Source of the DNA: Leptolyngbya sp. SIO4C5
GTDB lineage: Bacteria > Cyanobacteriota > Cyanobacteriia > Phormidesmidales > Phormidesmidaceae
Direction: 5' to 3'
Assembly: GCA_010671965.1 (NCBI GenBank)
Contig: JAAHIC010000231.1
Span: 1 to 6,959, forward strand
Length of the DNA: 6,959 nt
The position numbers and the translations under genes are program-made. Below the pieces are notes generated by a model, which was not told the DNA's origin, searched no databases, and worked only from the letters and a program-made list of their open reading frames with translations. Below are positions 6,128-6,959 of the stretch, piece after piece; the stretch's first letter is position 1, and each line of letters opens with the position of its first letter.

Positions 6128-6342
6128 TCATTTCAGTCCACACATCAGTTAAACCTTTTAGCAAATCCTCGCCTGAATTTTACCTGTCTATCGATACAAA
6201 CCACGATATTGGGCTGATTTCCGCTTCAAGGTAGACCAATAAAATCACAAACCTTTTTACGATAAAAGGCGTGTAGCTAGGCAAATTCCTCAAAAAGGAG
6301 TGTTAAAAGCGCACTTTAAGCTTAAAAAATAACGGAGATCTT
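6128..6342. promoter_or_regulatory. Divergent intergenic region between serine hydrolase and SDR genes
   Basis: The 215-bp gap should hold both promoters. Visible symmetric elements are CCTTTT/AAAAGG (6252-6257 and 6264-6269, 6-nt gap) and the perfect 12-bp palindrome TTTAAGCTTAAA (6315-6326), which ends 7 nt before the SDR ribosome site. TAAAAT-like words occur at 6177-6182 (minus strand) and 6240-6245 (plus strand), but without good -35 partners. No gene is seen. Confidence 0.4.
6334..6337 (+). promoter_or_regulatory. Ribosome binding site of the SDR gene
   Basis: GGAG, 5 nt before the ATG at 6343, supports this start. The resulting protein begins about ten residues before the first beta strand, as is usual for SDRs. 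Confidence 0.7.
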
Positions 6343-6959
6343 ATGCAGTTGGGGATTAAAGACAAAGTGGCTGTGATTACCGGGGGCGACTCTGGTATTG
6401 GCCGGGCTACGGCCAAGCTGCTGGCAGATGAAGGCGTCAAAATTGCGCTAATTGACAAAACGACAGAGCAGCTCCAGGAAACTGTCGAGGAAGTCAAAAC
6501 GGTTGGTGAAGCCTTTGCGGTGAAAGCCGATCTCAGAAACCTAGAAGAAGTGGAGTCTGCTAAGCAGCAAATTCTCGATCGCTTTGGCGGTGTCCATATT
6601 TTGCTCAACGCGGCGGGTATCACCGGAGCTACGAAGCCGTTTTTAGAGCTGAGTGACGAAGACTGGTACGCAACAATTGAAACCGACTTCATGGCGGCGG
6701 TTCGCGTCTGTCGTGCCTTTATCCCCTGTATGCAAGCAGCCGGGTGGGGGCGGGTCGTGCTGATTGCCTCAGAGGATGCTGTCCAGCCCTATACAGATGA
6801 GATGCCCTACTGTGCTGCCAAGGCAGGGGTGCTGAACTTAGCCAAGAATCTATCTAAGGCTTTTGCTAAAGACGGGGTGCTGGTCAACTCCGTTTCTCCC
6901 GCTTATATCGCCACCCCCATGACGGACAAAATGATGCAGCAGCGGGCAGAAGAAAAGGA
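6343..6959 (+). CDS. Short-chain dehydrogenase/reductase (SDR), partial at right edge
   Basis: Classical SDR, a cytosolic NAD(P)-dependent oxidoreductase with a Rossmann fold. 205 codons are visible of a usual 245-260. Motifs in order are the dinucleotide-binding TGGDSGIG (13-20), Asp38 at the end of the second strand (ALIDK), Asp63 in ADL, LNAAG (88-92) for the NNAG motif, catalytic Ser143 (IAS), Tyr156 and Lys160 in YCAAK, and VSPAYIATPM (184-193) in the PG motif region. Asp38 suggests a preference for NAD(H) over NADP(H), which is inference. The position normally held by the catalytic-tetrad Asn appears to be Asp115 (IETDF). The substrate cannot be told. GGAG lies 5 nt before the ATG. The C-terminus, which helps set substrate choice, is outside the window. 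Confidence 0.93.
   Translation, partial: MQLGIKDKVAVITGGDSGIGRATAKLLADEGVKIALIDKTTEQLQETVEEVKTVGEAFAVKADLRNLEEVESAKQQILDRFGGVHILLNAAGITGATKPFLELSDEDWYATIETDFMAAVRVCRAFIPCMQAAGWGRVVLIASEDAVQPYTDEMPYCAAKAGVLNLAKNLSKAFAKDGVLVNSVSPAYIATPMTDKMMQQRAEEK

Noticed and set aside
6300..6332. Possible ten-codon leader peptide starting GTG before the SDR
   Set aside because: The AAGGAG-like sequence runs straight into the GTG, leaving no spacing, and the peptide has no attenuator-like codon bias.
6303..6692. Minus-strand 129-aa open frame
   Set aside because: Antisense to the SDR; Ser-rich shadow translation.

Overview
The window is very probably from a cyanobacterium. I counted twelve complete copies of the HIP1 octamer GCGATCGC by eye in about 7 kb, where chance would give about 0.1. 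Several of the proteins read like cyanobacterial versions of their families, and the gap at 2741-2974 holds degenerate repeat sequence of a kind I associate with filamentous cyanobacterial genomes. I cannot name the species.

Layout from left to right: (1) 1-1648, minus strand, the N-terminal 549 codons of a ligase-associated, Lhr-like DEXH-box helicase whose 3' end lies beyond the left edge. (2) 1883-2740, plus strand, a 285-aa protein with a C-terminal DUF2267-like region and a possible winged-helix N-terminus. (3) 2741-2974, a gap with a degenerate MITE-like element and a perfect 14-bp hairpin. (4) 2975-3172, minus strand, a 65-aa protein of unknown function with a possible hairpin in its leader. 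(5) 3173-3434, an AT-rich gap with repeated motifs and inverted repeats. (6) 3435-3767, minus strand, a 110-aa protein of unknown function. (7) 3791-4639, plus strand, a ten-helix EamA/RhtA-like exporter starting 23 bp from the divergent 110-aa gene. (8) 4715-6127, minus strand, a membrane-anchored serine hydrolase of the class C beta-lactamase fold. (9) 6343 to the right edge, plus strand, the first 205 codons of a short-chain dehydrogenase/reductase.

The genes alternate in strand and show no convincing operon, so this looks like ordinary cyanobacterial chromosome made of mostly single-gene units. The helicase is the one gene that points to a multi-gene system, the bacterial ligase-associated DNA repair module, whose partners would lie off the left edge if present. 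No tRNA, rRNA, CRISPR array, intact insertion sequence or phage gene was seen. I found no clear evidence of a new multi-gene system. The points most worth following are the two-part DUF2267 protein, the small cysteine-containing protein with its leader hairpin, the MITE-like remnant, the membrane topology of the serine hydrolase, and the Asp at the usual catalytic Asn position of the SDR.
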